Assembly: GCA_026874595.1 (NCBI GenBank)
Contig: CM049310.1
Span: forward strand, 21,676,058 to 21,740,057
DNA from: Sipunculus nudus
Taxonomy: Eukaryota > Annelida > Sipuncula > Golfingiida > Sipunculidae
DNA: 64,000 bases
Direction of reading: 5' to 3'
Shown here: positions 36,575 to 51,267 of the stretch, piece after piece
How positions within the stretch are numbered: position 1 is the stretch's first letter
Layout: the number at the start of each line of letters is the position of its first letter
The notes under the pieces: model-generated
The model's input: the letters and a program-made list of their open reading frames with translations, nothing else
Told to the model about the DNA's origin: nothing
The model's database searches: none
Translations under genes and position numbers: made by a program

Positions 36575-39339
36575 ATCACCACAGTTCTCAGTGGTGTGAC
36601 CATGTGTCATTCTGCAAATTTGCATACTAAGACTGTAATGTTCAAATCTAAGTCAGCATTGGTGTTAATATACATATAGGAATTTGAAGGTCACATTGCC
36701 ACATATGGTGCCATCAGTCCTGATATAAAGTCATTTATTATGTCATATTTGTGTTCAGTTTAAATTGCATGTTCATCTTCACTATTAATACCACTTAAGC
36801 ATGATCAATTTTCTCACATTACTGCATATTTGATTGTGTTATAGCTCATTATAAAAGTCCATTTCATTAGTATCAAGTTTAAATTCGAGTATTCAGGTGA
36901 AAAAAGTTGTAAAGTTATAATATTAGAACCACTGGAGAGTCAGAAAAAAATTGTTTTGAAAAAAAAGTTGACACTACTGGATCATTCTGTGACACAGAAT
37001 ACTATCTTTAACAGTGACATACTGAAGAGATTCATAATAATGATGTGTGTCCCAGATTTTTTGTTGATGGAGGCATGTCTGTGAACTTTAAAATCAATTT
37101 ACTAATGCCTGTAGGGTTCTCAATTTCATTAAAACTGGTTACATAAATTAAACATAGCAAACAAAGTTTTATTAACTAAGTGTCAGGGGCTTCTTTGTTT
37201 GGATCACTGCACAATGAGCAAAACCTGACATTTATAATTAAAATGAAATTTTGAGTCTTAACATCTATTATCAGTGGTAACATTGTCAGCAATAATGGAG
37301 ACTTTCTTCCCCCCCCCCCCCCAGTCATTTATGCTGTTACAATTCAAAATATGTAACCTATTTTCTGATTCAACTTTGGAAGAATACCTGTTTTCACTTG
37401 TGCAGGGTGAAAAATATGAAATGATTTGGAATTGGCTGATATTTATTTTTCTGGGATTCCTTGAAAATGTTTGAACTGAATATATATTATAAATTTCAAA
37501 ATATTTGTATGGGCAAAAATATTTACATATTTCATATACACATGGTTCAAGAACCTAGAAAGTTGCATTTCCTATTATTAAAGACATATTTAAGTTTCTG
37601 TTAAGTACTTTTGATAATTAATTTACCTTTACATTTTTTCTTTCTTTATTACACACTGTAACATTCATCACCTGGATGACAAACACTGATGTCTTCAGAA
37701 CATTTATTAAGCATTATTCTGTTAAGGATTAGGTCTTGGGGAAACCAATTTTGCTTAACTAGTCAAAAGTGTATTTTATATTATGTCTTATAGATAACAG
37801 TTCCCATACTGGTTATAATTGTAGCAGTCTTTATGAAAGGTTCTACTGTAAAGCTGGAGTGTTTGATTCAGAGTCAGCTGGATGACATATCTGATTGCAA
37901 TCTTCAAATTTGTCTTTTTTTATTTTGGTCTAATCAAAATATGTCACTTGATCCATCATCTAATCATAACAATTTCTTTGATTTCTTTTGATTTTACACT
38001 TTAGCATTTTTTGTTCTTGTTCATATATGAATAAATGGTTGATGTGATGTTTTTAAGGTTGCATCTATATCTATTGCATTTTTCCTTTTTACATGGTCAT
38101 TCTACCCAACTCATCTCTTTATGTTATGTCATTCTTTTTGTCATTCTTTTCAGAGAGTCTAGCCTTTCTTTGACTTCATGTAATAGTTTTATACACTCAC
38201 TAAAGAGGTTCTGTGAATTGATAGAAATCAAGTATGGCCTACCTCAGATTACATTTTTTTTTTCAAAATAAGCAGGTTGTATACTATCAAGGCTTATTAT
38301 CACTGGGAAACAACCTTTCCCTGATATAAGAAGGGGAATATATGTTAGAGAGAATAATAAATTTTTCCCTGGGAAAAAAGACAAAACATTTGTTTTTCAT
38401 GAAATTAACTGCATGTATTTTGATCATGATAAGACATTAGCTGCTCAGGTACAATGGATTGTCTTTTTTTATATTATCTCCATATTTACAGTAATTGACT
38501 GATAAATCAAACTGAAACCAGAGGCTTTAATATCAAGATGCTCAGTGTAGAAACACTTTTTTAGTGACCTTCTGTGTTGGGAACAGATGTAAACATTGGC
38601 TGTTACATGTAAGTTTTGAGCAGATAGAAAATATTCAACAAATGTTTTCAATTATCACATGTCATCCTTATCATTGTACACACAAGAGAGGCATTTGGTG
38701 CATCTGATGTAATTTTCCTATCATTCTTTTATTAGTTCTCATTCACTACTTCATTATTTTTTTTTACAATTAATGGTCAATAAGTCATGATTAAAGTGAT
38801 TAAGACTGCAGGTAACTTTGGGTAGATTTTTCATCACCTGCTTCTTATGTGAATGAGAACAGGCTGTAATGAAACAATGTATGTTTAGAAATGATTGGTA
38901 TTGTATGCAAAATTTAAATTTCTAAAAGCATAATTACTGCCTGGCCCCCTCTCTCTATTCCTCTGTTCCGTATTTCATGGTGCACATCATGACATTGTGA
39001 ATGTACATATTTTGATATACAAATATGCATGTGTCTCATATAATGAGAAAATCAATATAAATGCTACCCGTGTGTTGTGCGTAGTTCTTACTATTTTTGC
39101 ATAGGAACAGAGGGTCAGTTTATGTGCAAAGCACAGTTAATAAAAAAAATATAATTTTTTGCTCAGATAAATGTTGATACTGAATGTGTGTGATAGATGG
39201 CTGATACCCACAGGCAAAGGTTGTAGGTTATAGTTTTCTACTTTTGTGCTTTAAATTATTATTTTCTCCTAAAGGCATATTTGGTAGAGAAAGAAGTGTC
39301 ATTATATGTAAAAGATATCTATGTTTACATGATCATGAA

Positions 39340-39340
<1 letters not shown>
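36575..39340. other. 3' UTR and intergenic DNA, no gene seen
   Basis: The sequence just after the stop is presumably 3' UTR of the 359-aa gene, but no clear AATAAA is close. A poly-C run lies at about 37311-37322. Otherwise unremarkable AT-rich DNA. Confidence 0.45.

Positions 39341-39344
<4 letters not shown>

Positions 39345-39396
<52 letters not shown>
39345..39396. repeat. (TA)n microsatellite
   Basis: About 52 bp of uninterrupted TA. Related tracts lie at 40727, 42105, 42394 and 48549. Confidence 0.95.
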
Positions 39397-39403
<7 letters not shown>

Positions 39404-40264
39404 TTGTAGCTTTGTAGCTTAAACCTATACATAACACATTTTGCATGCATGTACATCTAATTATCATATAGCTGGAAAGTTCTTGTTAAGTAGATTTTTA
39501 TACCTTATATGTACTCCAGTTCCATTTTGTTGTTGATCTCCATTTTCTTTGTGTAATTGTACAGTAATGATATCTTTATACACTTAACTGATATCCGTTG
39601 TATGGATTAACAGTTAAGGATACATTATTAAAGGGTTGCATCTGTTCTTACCCATTTCATTCACCTTCAAATCTATTTGTGTGTTAAGTGATGTATTTGT
39701 GTGACATTTGTGCTTATTACAAGACTCTTTGGTGATTTCTTGTTTGAATTCCATAATGTAAGGTCTAGACTTTGTAAAAGTCTATGAATCATTCAAGAAA
39801 ATGACAATATATTTGCTTTCAAGCAGTCTTGAGAGATCTTCAGTGTTATGAGTGACAAATGTGAGAGGGTTGAGTGGGTCTTTATATTTATTTCAGCGTT
39901 CCAACTTTCTCTTGATGTTTATATATGGGTTTATAGTGGCTTCAAACCATGGAAATTACAAAATATTCCTGGAAATGATGACAGGGCTTTATGCAGCCAG
40001 GGTGAAATATAGATCACTATGAGCAGTTGATCATTTAGTAGTTGTGTGCCTTAGATTGTGACAAAATGGGATAAATGGGATAATGCACATTCATTTGTGT
40101 TTTAAGATGGACATTAACAGGATTATGATACAACCTAGGTTGCTAAAATGACTTTACGTTACTGTCGGACCTTGAAGATTTATGAGCATATAAAAAAAGG
40201 GGGGGGGGGGGGGGCATATTCCGTGATTGTTTCATAACAAAAAGCACATTTTAGGTTTATTTGC

Positions 40265-40525
40265 ACTTCCATTAGTGTGAGTTGGTAGGTAAGGTAAAGT
40301 CTGCTGGGCTTTTACACCCGAGCCTAATAGCTCATCAGGCCGGAGCTTATCCCGGTTTCTGTAGCGTGAAGCGACTAAGGAGTTAAGACTCCCCCTGGAT
40401 GGGACGCTAGTCCATCGCAGGTTACCTTCCCAGTATCTACATGTACCCATTTCTACTGCTGCATGGGTGGACAGAGGCACACTTGCGGTTGGGACCTTGC
40501 CTATGGGTCTTGGCACGGTGAGTGT
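40265..40525 (-). repeat. SINE-like dispersed repeat
   Basis: On the minus strand it contains CTGCGATGGACTAGCGTCCC and ATCCAGGGGGAGTC, a core I recognise as widespread in aquatic animal genomes, with a Gly/Pro-rich shadow reading frame. Ends are not sharply defined. It is markedly more GC-rich than the flanks. Confidence 0.5.
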
Positions 40526-40601
40526 GAGTGCTACTTGTAATTCCAATTCACAAACTGCTGTATTTATCACATCACACAGTACAGTTGTACTGTATCATAA
40601 T

Positions 40602-40723
40602 CATAAATAGCTCTTCAAGCGTGCATAGTTCAACATTGCACTCGAATATACGAAGATCCGTTTCGGTCGGGTAAAGTAGGCCTGGTGTAAAGCCACCTCT
40701 ATACATGTGTTTATGTAAATAAA

Positions 40724-40764
<41 letters not shown>

Positions 40765-41352
40765 CCTATTAATGATGATTATGATACACACATGAAGGCA
40801 ATGAAAGAATGGACTAATGGATCAAAGATACTTGTTAAATCCACATCTGGAACTGAGGGGCGTATTTTACGGAGTTGAGGCTATGGGACTGGCTCATGGC
40901 ACCCTGTGTGTAACGCCATCTGTCAGCAGACTTAAGTTTTAGTAAATCGATCGTGATGACAAACATAATGCTATACAGGTAGGCCTATAGTTATGATGTC
41001 TAGAGCTTCACGATAAATCGTATGTTAACAGTAACAACAATCACTTTTGAATGAATAATATTTGTGCTTTGGACGTGCAATACCGCAACAATCAGTTTAA
41101 ATTAAACCCTTGATATTAAGCCCAGGTAATGCATATATTTCATTTGTTTTAAAGTTTCTAATGAATTGGCAATCATAATGGGCAACATGGTAAATAGGTG
41201 TAGCAACTTTTATTTTTATTTAAAATTGGACCAACATGTTTGAACAATCCAGCGGACAGAGCTTGGGATTAATCCAGAAGTCCTATATAGCCTTTGCAAG
41301 TGTTACGGTTATCTGTATAACAGGTTCACGTATGTTCCTTCAGATATATGCA
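40602..41352 (+). repeat. Local duplication, copy A
   Basis: Shares CATAAATAGCTCTTCAAG, AAGATCCGTTTCGGT, CGTGATGACAAACA, TCTAGAGCTTCACGAT and CATAATGGGCAACATGGTAA, in the same order, with 42264-42876. It includes a (TA)n tract at 40727-40762 and about 160 bp (about 40765-40930) missing from copy B. Confidence 0.8.
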
Positions 41353-42103
41353 AAATGCTCAAAGGTATCTGGGGCAGGGCGACACCCTCTTTAATATTAA
41401 TAAGTGCACCCAAAGGTCACAAACTGTATAAATATTTTATGCGGACCCCAGTGCACGATTCCCCCCTATCAGACTGCCGGACTAAAAACTGAGCTCCAAA
41501 GTACCTTCCCCATTGCATGCATTGACACAAAATGGCCATATGTTAATACTGCCATCTATTGACTAGCTAGGCAACTATTATCCCGACCGTGTTATTACAC
41601 CTCAACCAGGTAGCGAGATATGTTGATTTCCTCTCGGCTTGTTGCTTCCTTCCGTTGGCTTACCTGTTAGAAACTTTACTAATGAAAGTATTGTGATGAC
41701 ATTTTGTTTAGGGTTAGGTAACACTCAAGGAATAATTCGTTACAGTTTAGAGGTAATCTGGATCACCAGCATATGATTTTGATTTAAAAGATTAATTTCC
41801 ATTGTGGGCTAGGGCAATTTCATGGATGTTACAGAAAGGTTATTTATTTATGAAAGTTCGCTTTGTACTGGATTTCAGCTGTGAACCGTGTTATTGAACT
41901 ATGATATTGTGAAACACGGGAATACATGTAGGCTCGGACCAGAGTTCTAGTTTCTAATATTATATGTGTAGTATGTACCCGAATATATATCAGGAATGAA
42001 CCAATATATTCAAAATACAGGCACTCTTTATAAAAAATAATAAAAACGACAGGAACACATTCAGATCATATACAAGAAGCATGAGATGAAGGACCGTTTC
42101 CAC

Positions 42104-42104
<1 letters not shown>

Positions 42105-42184
<80 letters not shown>

Positions 42185-42201
42185 AATATATATATATATA
42201 T
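42105..42201. repeat. (TA)n microsatellite, interrupted
   Basis: About 97 bp of TA with a few TATTATATA breaks. A low-complexity Tyr/Ile reading frame runs through it on both strands and is not a gene. Confidence 0.95.
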
Positions 42202-42263
42202 AATGTGCCCAAAGGATAAGAAGTTTATGAGGTGTAAGCTTGGTCTGCTGGCATTTAATTCAT

Positions 42264-42388
42264 TCATAAATAGCTCTTCAAGGGTGCATAGTTCAAAATT
42301 ACACTCAAATGTACGTAGATCTGTTTCGGTGGTGTTAAAGTATGCATGGTGTTAAGCCACGTGTATACTTGTGTTTATAAAAAATAAT

Positions 42389-42432
<44 letters not shown>

Positions 42433-42876
42433 TTAAATTTAGTAAATTGATCGTGATGACAAACACAAGGCTAGAGGTAGGCCTATAGTAATGATATCTA
42501 GAGCTTCACGATATATCATATGTTAAGAGTAACGACAATGACTTTTGAATGAAGAATATTTTTTTCGCTTGGGACGTGGGATACCGAACATGAGTTTAAA
42601 CCCTTAATATTTGGCCCAGGTTATACATAAATTTCTTTTGTTTTAAAGTTTCTAATGAATTCGGCAATCATAATGGGCAACATGGTAAATAGCTGTAGCA
42701 GTTTTTTTTAATTTAAAACTGGACCAACGGGTTTGAACAATCCAGCGGACATTTTTTTTTTTTTGGTTATTTTTTTGTTTTTGTACAGAGCTTGAGATTA
42801 ATCAAGAAGTCCTAGCCTCTGCAAGTGTTAAGGTGAATCTGTTCACGTTTGTTCGTTTAGTTTTATGCTAAATGCA
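42264..42876 (+). repeat. Local duplication, copy B
   Basis: Diverged second copy of 40602-41352, with its own (TA)n at 42394-42429. A T-rich insert of about 40 bp near 42752-42785 splits the CCAGCGGACA/GAGCTT block that is continuous in copy A. Confidence 0.8.
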
Positions 42877-45800
42877 TAGAGAGGGAAGCCTACATTTTTT
42901 TGTATATTTGTGTTTTATCAGTGCTTCGTTTTCATCAAACTGGTTTTTAGCATTTTAGGTTCATACTGTATGACACCGTGAATACAAACTATATGAATGT
43001 CAGTAATTTCCTTGACATTAAAGATTCATCCTAGCTGTTCCTAAATCAGTGACATCAGCAATAACCAGTTGTTTAAATGGTAAATAACTGTTCACTTATC
43101 ATACATAAAGCCCTCGCTAAGGAGGTTTTGCGAGTTTGTCGATACGGACCATTAACGAGAGGCATATATAATGGAATATATCATTGGAGCCAAGACCCTA
43201 TGTTGATTATCGGTTCTGTCCTGAGAATAGGCCGTTTTAGAGAAAAATATTTGAAATAAGTTGATAAATAAACATCGAATTCAGGTGGCAATGGGCCAGG
43301 GAAGTCTGCATTAAAGGGGTGGCCTTGGTATAACTTGTTTTCTCCCGGCAGAGGTAAGCGCTGTCCTTAGTGCCATGATAACATATTTTTGATTCCAGGT
43401 ACATTTAAAGATCGTCGTAAAGCTTTTAAGGGATGTATCAAAATAAACCAATTTCACTTATCTAATCATAATGCCAGTGTATAGTGATTGCGTTGCGATT
43501 GTATAATAATTTTAAAAAAAATCAAATAAATTTGAACTCAAATGTTTTTAAAATCGTGAAAATGGATATATCTCGACATCTATTCTAGTTGAAGTAATAA
43601 TTATTTTAATTGTACGCATGATTATTTTTGTAAGTAGAATTGCAATTACAAGTGTGATTATTACACTGTCAACATAAATGTAATATATTACCATTACATA
43701 AAAATGTAAAAGATGCTATATTTACGATTACATGATTAGAATGGTCATATGTCTGTAATGTTCTCATCGTTTTATTGTGACATCAAAAGCAGGAAAAAAG
43801 ATAAACTGGGTTATACTGTTTTTTATCTCTAGCAAAGAGCAACATTGTAGTTTACACCGCCCCTAAATTGGCCTTTCTCTCTGATAGATCATTATATGAG
43901 TGGGGCATATTATGTTCACGTATAAAAAAGATCACCTATATAGGCATGTGATATAGTTGCTGTACATGTGCGCAATATTACAAACTGTCAAACCAGACGC
44001 AAATGTAATTGTATCCCCCGAAACAAATATATGTTTAGAGAATCAAGTATTCGGCCATGTATCCTCCGCGCATTTTCACCCGGGCCTCTCCGATGTGAGC
44101 CATGCAGTTTTCCGACGGCGTCCGAGGGACAGAAATAGTCGTGTCGAATAATTGCGGTGAAAATCTCGATTAGGGGAAGCAGTTGTTGACATTGCCTATA
44201 TAACTGAAGCTATCGTTGCTATTTCGAATAACCAGACTGACTAACAGATATATTAGTTTAATTCCTACAATCGCTACCATATTCGAAAGATTAGGTTAAA
44301 ACTCAGTATACTAGTATATCCTTGTGTTGTAAGACACCAGGGCTACCTACCACCCCTCTTATCTATAAGTGGACTGATCAATTACGTACTAGGCTACTCC
44401 TATAGTAAAGTAGGCTTTCCTGAGTGTTAAGGCCAGAAAGCCCTTCATTTGGCATCTGGTGCCTGAATGGGCTGAGTGTGGCCACTCTCCAGTCGTTGGT
44501 GAAAAGATAGTAACCTGGCGGGTATATCGGCTTCTCATAAGACGACACCTAGTCAAGTCATTATATATGATGTGCTAAGGGGCTAAACGTTAATCGACAT
44601 TCTGGAAAGAATAAGTGTGTGGCCCAAGATACAATGGCTATGGGCAAAACAGGATAAAGTTTTGGCAACTGAGAGAGAAACTATAACGTTAAAACTAACT
44701 TTATCACAAACACATGATGAATATTATACAAATTTTAATAAAATTATTTTAGTGAAAAGGAGTTAATCGCGTCTAACAGCCCATTGCCAAGGGGATAACT
44801 TGCCGTTTCCTGTCACAGGGGCTACTGGGGGGCTACTTGAAAAACAGTGACTGGCTGGAGGGTAACAGTCAGAGAATAAATGGTAACATTCATCGTGTAT
44901 TTTTGATGAAATACATTCACTGAAAGGGTCGTAAGAGGTTCACACAATGTATGAAGGGGGGGGGGGGGGGGTCCTGCACATGTGCCCCCCTCTGGATCCG
45001 CCTATGATGGACAGCCACTGTAGTGCTGTTTTCTACATGACTGACGTCAGAGCAGCCCCGGTCTCTAACTAAACATTTTACTGCACTGAATTCTTTACAA
45101 CATGTTTACAGGTGCCTTTTACCTATATATCACTTTTGACCAGTAGCTCTTCAAAACTAAAATTTGTAAAGATTGAATCATGCATGAACTTCGATGTTAT
45201 ATTTCTATAAGGCGTTGCCATCCGCATTTTTCACGTTATTCATGCACGTTTTATGTCCGTCTCGTGGCAGCTTATCTTTTCTATAACAAACTGTACGCAA
45301 AAATGCCTGAAAAGGGCATTTTTGTTTGGAAGCCTCACCAGTGACACTAATAAACATTTGAACCTTTTATACACCCCAAGACTATCCTCACAAACTATGC
45401 GCTCTTTGTCATAATATAGGGATGTGTGGACTCCAATGGAATAGTTTTTGGCTGAGGTTCCTTATTTTAGTGTTTCCGCACATTTTGTAGACAATAAAAG
45501 GCCCCTGTTACATATCTCACATATATACCACACTCAATAATCCCGATGGTTAAAAATAGTGCCGATAAGGATATAGGTTTATTATAAGGGCTTACATTTT
45601 AGGGGATAAACCAACAACTTAACCCAAGTTTTTATGCAGAAATTGTGGGTTCAGTGCCATGTTTTGACAGTCAACTATAGTGAACCCACATTTTAAATTT
45701 TACGGACTTCTAGATTTCTGTCTGTAAACCCGCATTCATTCTGTGCACACTGAACCCACAGTCAACATGTTTATAAATAAAAAAAAATCCGTTATACATT

Positions 45801-46089
45801 ATTTATATCATCGTATAGTAGAAGCCAATTAGGCGTTAAACTGATCTATGTATATGTTTATGATGAACCCCATTAGTATATTTGTCAATGACGTCGTTTA
45901 TCGCGTCAAGAAATGTAGGTAAAAAAATTACATTTTTTTCTCATATATACCTTTAACTAATGATTAAAATATCAATATATTATTCTCGATAAGTTCATAT
46001 TAGAAGCCTTATAGGCATTTAACCCACATTTTTAAGATCCCAAATTTTTCAGTTCAGTTGATGTTTAAGCGCCTTGTGTATACCCCCAG
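42877..46089. other. Intergenic, no gene seen
   Basis: Short reading frames only. It contains a poly-G run (44956-44971) with the inverted CTGGATCCGCC repeat end at 44985-45010, and a small CpG-richer patch near 44050-44160 without a recognised gene. Confidence 0.45.
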
Positions 46090-47275
46090 AAGTGTAGATT
46101 GGAGAATACAATATTAAAAGAGTACATAACAAGTTCTGTAAATATATTCTTCAAGTTAATATGAATATACCAGTTGATGCAGTACTAGGAGAATGTGGGC
46201 GGTTGCCCTTGAAGATTCATTATATAATAAGAGCTATAACTTATTGGACTAAATTGATAAATATGACAAATAATAGACTACCAAAGCAATTGTATAAAAT
46301 TATATCGCTTAGATGAAGCAGGAAAACAGAACTGGGTAACTAATATAAAGAAAATATTATTTTCGCAAGGATTTGGCTATGTTTGGATTTAATAAGATGT
46401 AGGGGATGTTAAATTATTTATTTCAGTATTGAAACGGAGATTAAACGATTCTTTATTGCAGGATTGGACGAGTAGTATATCTAATAATCGTGGTTAAACA
46501 CATACTCAACTTTTAAATTAACATTAAACTCTGAAAAATATTTAACATTTCTACAAAATGTTAACTATAGGAAAAGTCTTTCAAGAATAAGATGTTCATC
46601 ACATAATTTAGAAGTAGAAAAAGGAAGGCATAGTAATATTCCATGGGATGAAAGGTTTTGTAAATATTGTCTAAGATATGGGGAAGCTGTTGTGGAAGAT
46701 GAGCATCATTTTATCATGAAATGCCCATTCTTTACAGACTTAAGAATCAAGTATATTTGTGATTTAAGTACATTTTTATCCCTCATGTCAAATAAAAACT
46801 CCCATACAATAAAACAATTAGCAACCTATGTACACTTTGCCTTTGACAGGAGATATGATAAATTGAAAGCTATCATTTAATTGATCTTATTTATTCACTT
46901 ACTTATTCATCTACCAATCAAGAAATAGATAAACTGTTTTCCTTCGATGCATTGTACTACTGTTTGTTTATATGTTTACTTATTTATTATTATTATTATT
47001 ATAATTGGTATTATTATTGTTAATATTTGACCTTTAAATGATATGAAATATGTGATTACAAAATTTCTGCTTGTGTTTAGATATTGTAAACATGGGTTTT
47101 CATACAACATTGTGTTTTAATACATGTTATGTTAGTTCATGTTATGCTGTTACATTTTGTTATTGTTGAATTTTTATGATTCTTAACGCATGCTCTTTGT
47201 GGAACCATGGGCCTGAGGCCTTTTATTTCAGAATAAATTTCTATTCATTCATTCATTCAAGTGTAGATTGGAGAA
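46090..47275 (+). mobile_element. 5'-truncated LINE with 17-bp target-site duplication
   Basis: The element (46107-47258) is bracketed by perfect copies of AAGTGTAGATTGGAGAA at 46090-46106 and 47259-47275. It holds the 3' end of a LINE second open reading frame: FCKYILQVNMNIPVDAVLGE (frame 1) and, after frameshifts, RCSSHNLEVEKGRHSNIPWD then FCKYC...EDEHHFIMKCPFF, the Cys/His block found after reverse transcriptase in CR1-like elements. It ends in AATAAATTTCT and a (ATTC)n tail. Frameshifts and stops make it dead, but the intact duplication implies a fairly recent insertion. Confidence 0.85.
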
Positions 47276-48545
47276 ATGGCCCCTGTCATGAATAATATAC
47301 TAGTAATGTAATTACCAATACAGGACGTTCATGATTATGTTATATCATAAGAGAATGCTTTTGATGAACTGATTAAGGGCTGATGGTGTGAGAAGTTAAT
47401 GTGTTATTTTTCCCTAACCCTGCTCTAACTATACCGATCTCCATTTTATATAGAAACCAAATGTTATAGTAGTAATGCTGGTCTGATGTATTGAAATTCC
47501 GAATCTGTACCAGAGGCAAAGTTTCGACACCACATTTAATTACCTAAAAGAAGAGACCGTTAAAACACCTGCACCGGAGAGTGATAATATCAGTGATGTG
47601 AAAATAAAAAATTTCCGGGTGATGACTGCAAACAGTTACTAATTTAAAAAAAAGATTGTCTAAACAGGCTATATAACAGTATAATTTCATAATACTAAAA
47701 ACGTCAGTAATACTAAAACCATCGCCAGATGAGGTTCATTGCTTCATCCTGAGGGCAGGATATTTATATTCCATGATCGATTCCGTTGGCTGCCGGTGTT
47801 TTGATGTTTTAGGTAAGACCGTTATATAAGAAAAACGTAACCGTAAAATTTTAAACTTTAACTGGACTTTCAGGTCCATGCAACATCAGACCATTTTAGA
47901 TGGTTAGGAGGATCTTAACTCTCAAGGAAAAAAAAAATAGATTAATATATATTATATATATATTTATCTTAAAACTATCCTATCTTAAAAAATTAAACTT
48001 GGGAAGGATCGAGATCAAGTTAGTGACACGAAACTGCGTGTAACATACCTTTTATGTGTGACTGCAATGTACAGACCGTATACATGACGTCAAAACCACA
48101 CAAGGTATATGCTTTCAACTAAGCACGAACTAACGTAATAGCACTTAAATTTACTGTTTTAAATTCCATTTGGACCATCCGCAGCAGTAACTCTGTTTCA
48201 GTTTAAAATATATAGTGAGTCTTAGTGACAGGTGTGGAAGCATGCACGGCTACAAGAAAAATAAATAAAACCGTACTTTCAGGAAGTATGCATTGAAAAC
48301 ATGGAGCTTTTTCTTTAAATAACTATACTATAAACATATAAATTAAAATAGGAAAATTAGCACAAAGTTGATACCCAAATTGTCAAAATGTTGTCAAATT
48401 ATATTCGAAGTACCAAAGCACTGATCTTACCTGTTCATGTAGGCCTTTAAAAATAACTGCTGATTATTTAAATACATTCATTAATCTTGTTTGATGGCAA
48501 CACACAGCTGAGAAATTTATCAGCTAATCAGCTACATAAACAAAA

Positions 48546-48598
<53 letters not shown>

Positions 48599-51267
48599 CG
48601 AACCAAAGGGGGGGGGGGCTTTGTCCCCGGCATATCAAGAATTAAAACAATAACCCTGAATGAACAATGATAACATTTATGTAGCCGTTTAAAAGAACAA
48701 TGGGAAATACGGATTGGGTGAGTGCAAAATCTCCTGTAAAAACAAGGAAAATTAATTACTTAAAATCCCTTTGTCCGATAATCTCTGTGCTTGGGTAGGC
48801 CTACTTTAGATATTAAAGGGCAATTTACTGACATTACTTAATGGTGAGATATTCTGCATGCATGCATGGTGCCCGCAATTTACGTCGATTCGACTACGTT
48901 ATCTACATCTATTATTTTCCTTCCCCCCCCCCCCCCCCTGTATGCATGGTCACGTGAGAACATGAGCGACGAGTCGTGTGCAGACTCTGTCATGGGGTTG
49001 TACTAACAATCACTTAACAGCGTGTTACTTTGCAGTGTTCGATGTTCATAAAAGCTCGAGGAGTCCAACTGTTTGTTTAAACATCTTGCATTCTGTTTGG
49101 AAGTTTTAGATTATTAACAGTTTAACATGTTAATTTTAGTGTCGATTATAGACTGAATTATTGCGCTAATTCATTTATCCTATAACTTTGCCACCCGCTT
49201 CCTAGTTTACAACTTGTTTAAAGTATACCATTTGTTCCTTTGATATCGTATTTTATTTTCTTGCTACTGTTCCCTTAAAAGCTTAATTTTTTCTCGGCTT
49301 TTCTGAGATTTTCCAGAAAACCAAGGTGTTTATATCATTAATTTTTTGTTTAAATATCGAAAGGGATGGTATAAGGGCCAAGATAAACCCCACTAAACCT
49401 TGTTCAGGATTCGGCTAAAGAGGCAAAATCTATAGTAGAGTTGTTTCGTCCTAATTGCGTGATATGCGGTCTGCTGGTTGTTAGGAGCACAGGCACTCGT
49501 TTCCAGCACTAAAATGGCCTAGACACTGTAAACACGTTGAGTATGGGCGTTATACCCGTTATAAAAGAACAAGGTAATGAAATCCACCGCTACGCGGGCA
49601 AGACAACTTTTTTTTCACAAGTCCGAATTCCGGAGAATTATCCGCTTCACAAGCATGATCACGCGCCTTTTTGTTGAAAACATCTTTATTTACAAGATTA
49701 AACTTCCAAAAATAAAAGTTCTCTACACTAACCGCGCATTCCAGAACGTTTATTCCATACAGGACCTAAGGCAATAAAATATACCTGTAATGTAAAATAC
49801 AATACATACATATACATATATGTTTACAGACACACAACAATAAAACTTCCTAGCTTTAAGTTAAAATGCAAATATTCAGCATTTATGCATGGTTAAATAT
49901 CAGTTATTAAAAAATGTTGATGTACATTAATATCTAATGATTTTTAAGCCTGATGTAACATGAATTATCAGCAACATGCTAGAAAATGTTCTATGCATGC
50001 GCATAAATCAGACATTTATCAATGAAATCTCATTCTAACCCCAGTAATATATTTGAATTACTTGAACCCATTCCTAACCGTGTCAGAAAGTGCAATATGA
50101 GATCACAGTCCGGGAGGGGGTGTCTCTTTGTGTATATGTGTGTGTAAATGTCAGGTTAAAAAGGCAGTCTGCTTGCATCACAAGGAGTGAAGGACATTCA
50201 TATTATTTCGGCGTATAAAGTCGAACGGACCCACAGATTTAATCGGAAGGGTTAATATTTCGGACATTCATTTAATGAGAATCGTTGATGCTTTGTCTAT
50301 GAAAGCGACTGAGGTATTTGTCAAAATGATAAAAATCGATAATGTTGATTTACTGGTGTAAAATGCCGTGCTGTAAGGTATCGGTTACATTACTGAAAAT
50401 TGGAAAATTAAAGATATACCATGCATGCTTCAGTGGCCTTATTGAACTGTTACCTAATTGTTACATTTTAGAATGTTCTTAAATGTCCAAATCAGATGTT
50501 AATTATGATTACAAATAGGGTTGAACACCGAGCAAAACTTCCTTTATAAAAATATGAATGAAGAAAATTTTGATATTTTGGAAGGGGGGCTAGTATACCG
50601 TGGGAAGGGGTCTTCTCCCGGTACCAATTTGGATTGTTTCTCTTCAAATTTAGTCGGCAAGTATGGCCAAGTGCATTGTGTGGAATGGATTTTAATACCC
50701 GCAATTGCTTACAGCAACCCCAGTCGTACCCTTGTGAGAATGATTAAGCGCAGTGTCCCTGGGCCACTCTTGAGGGCTCATATATATCTACGAGTTTATA
50801 TGAAAGTCTAAAACATTCTTTGAGACAGCTGAAAGCTTTTTTCAAGGTATCTGATATCAAGGTATCTGATGTCAAGCCGGAAATGATGAAACACTCACAG
50901 TCACAGTCTCCCGGTGAAACCTCTACCTGCATTTGACCCCAAACTTGCGGATTCAGCCGCTAGAATTTGCCAAACATAGCCTAATAGGCAAGATTTACCA
51001 CAAGGTGATATTCTATCATTCCTGGTGGATTCCCAGCCTCGATCAATTGTATACCTCTTGTTTTAGTGAGCTACCACAATGTGTGGTCAAGCTCCCCTCA
51101 CCTGCATGTCATTAAGAAAACTACAATTCATGTAATGTTCTCTTCAAAGACAAAATTTAAAATCTCCCCATGGTAGTATCCTAGGTCCGCACTTGGTACT
51201 GTTAATTATAAACGTCGTTTACTAGAATATCCACTATCAGAGCGAAGTTGCAACAACTTGGGTACCT
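47276..51267. other. Intergenic, no gene seen
   Basis: Contains a (TA)n tract at 48549-48596, a poly-G run at 48608-48618 and a poly-C run at 48923-48938. Reading frames near 49577 and 50521 are short, lack matches I recognise, and show no splice-phase support. Confidence 0.45.

Noticed and set aside
42061-42355. Tyr/Ile-repeat reading frames on both strands
   Set aside because: They are translations of a (TA)n microsatellite.
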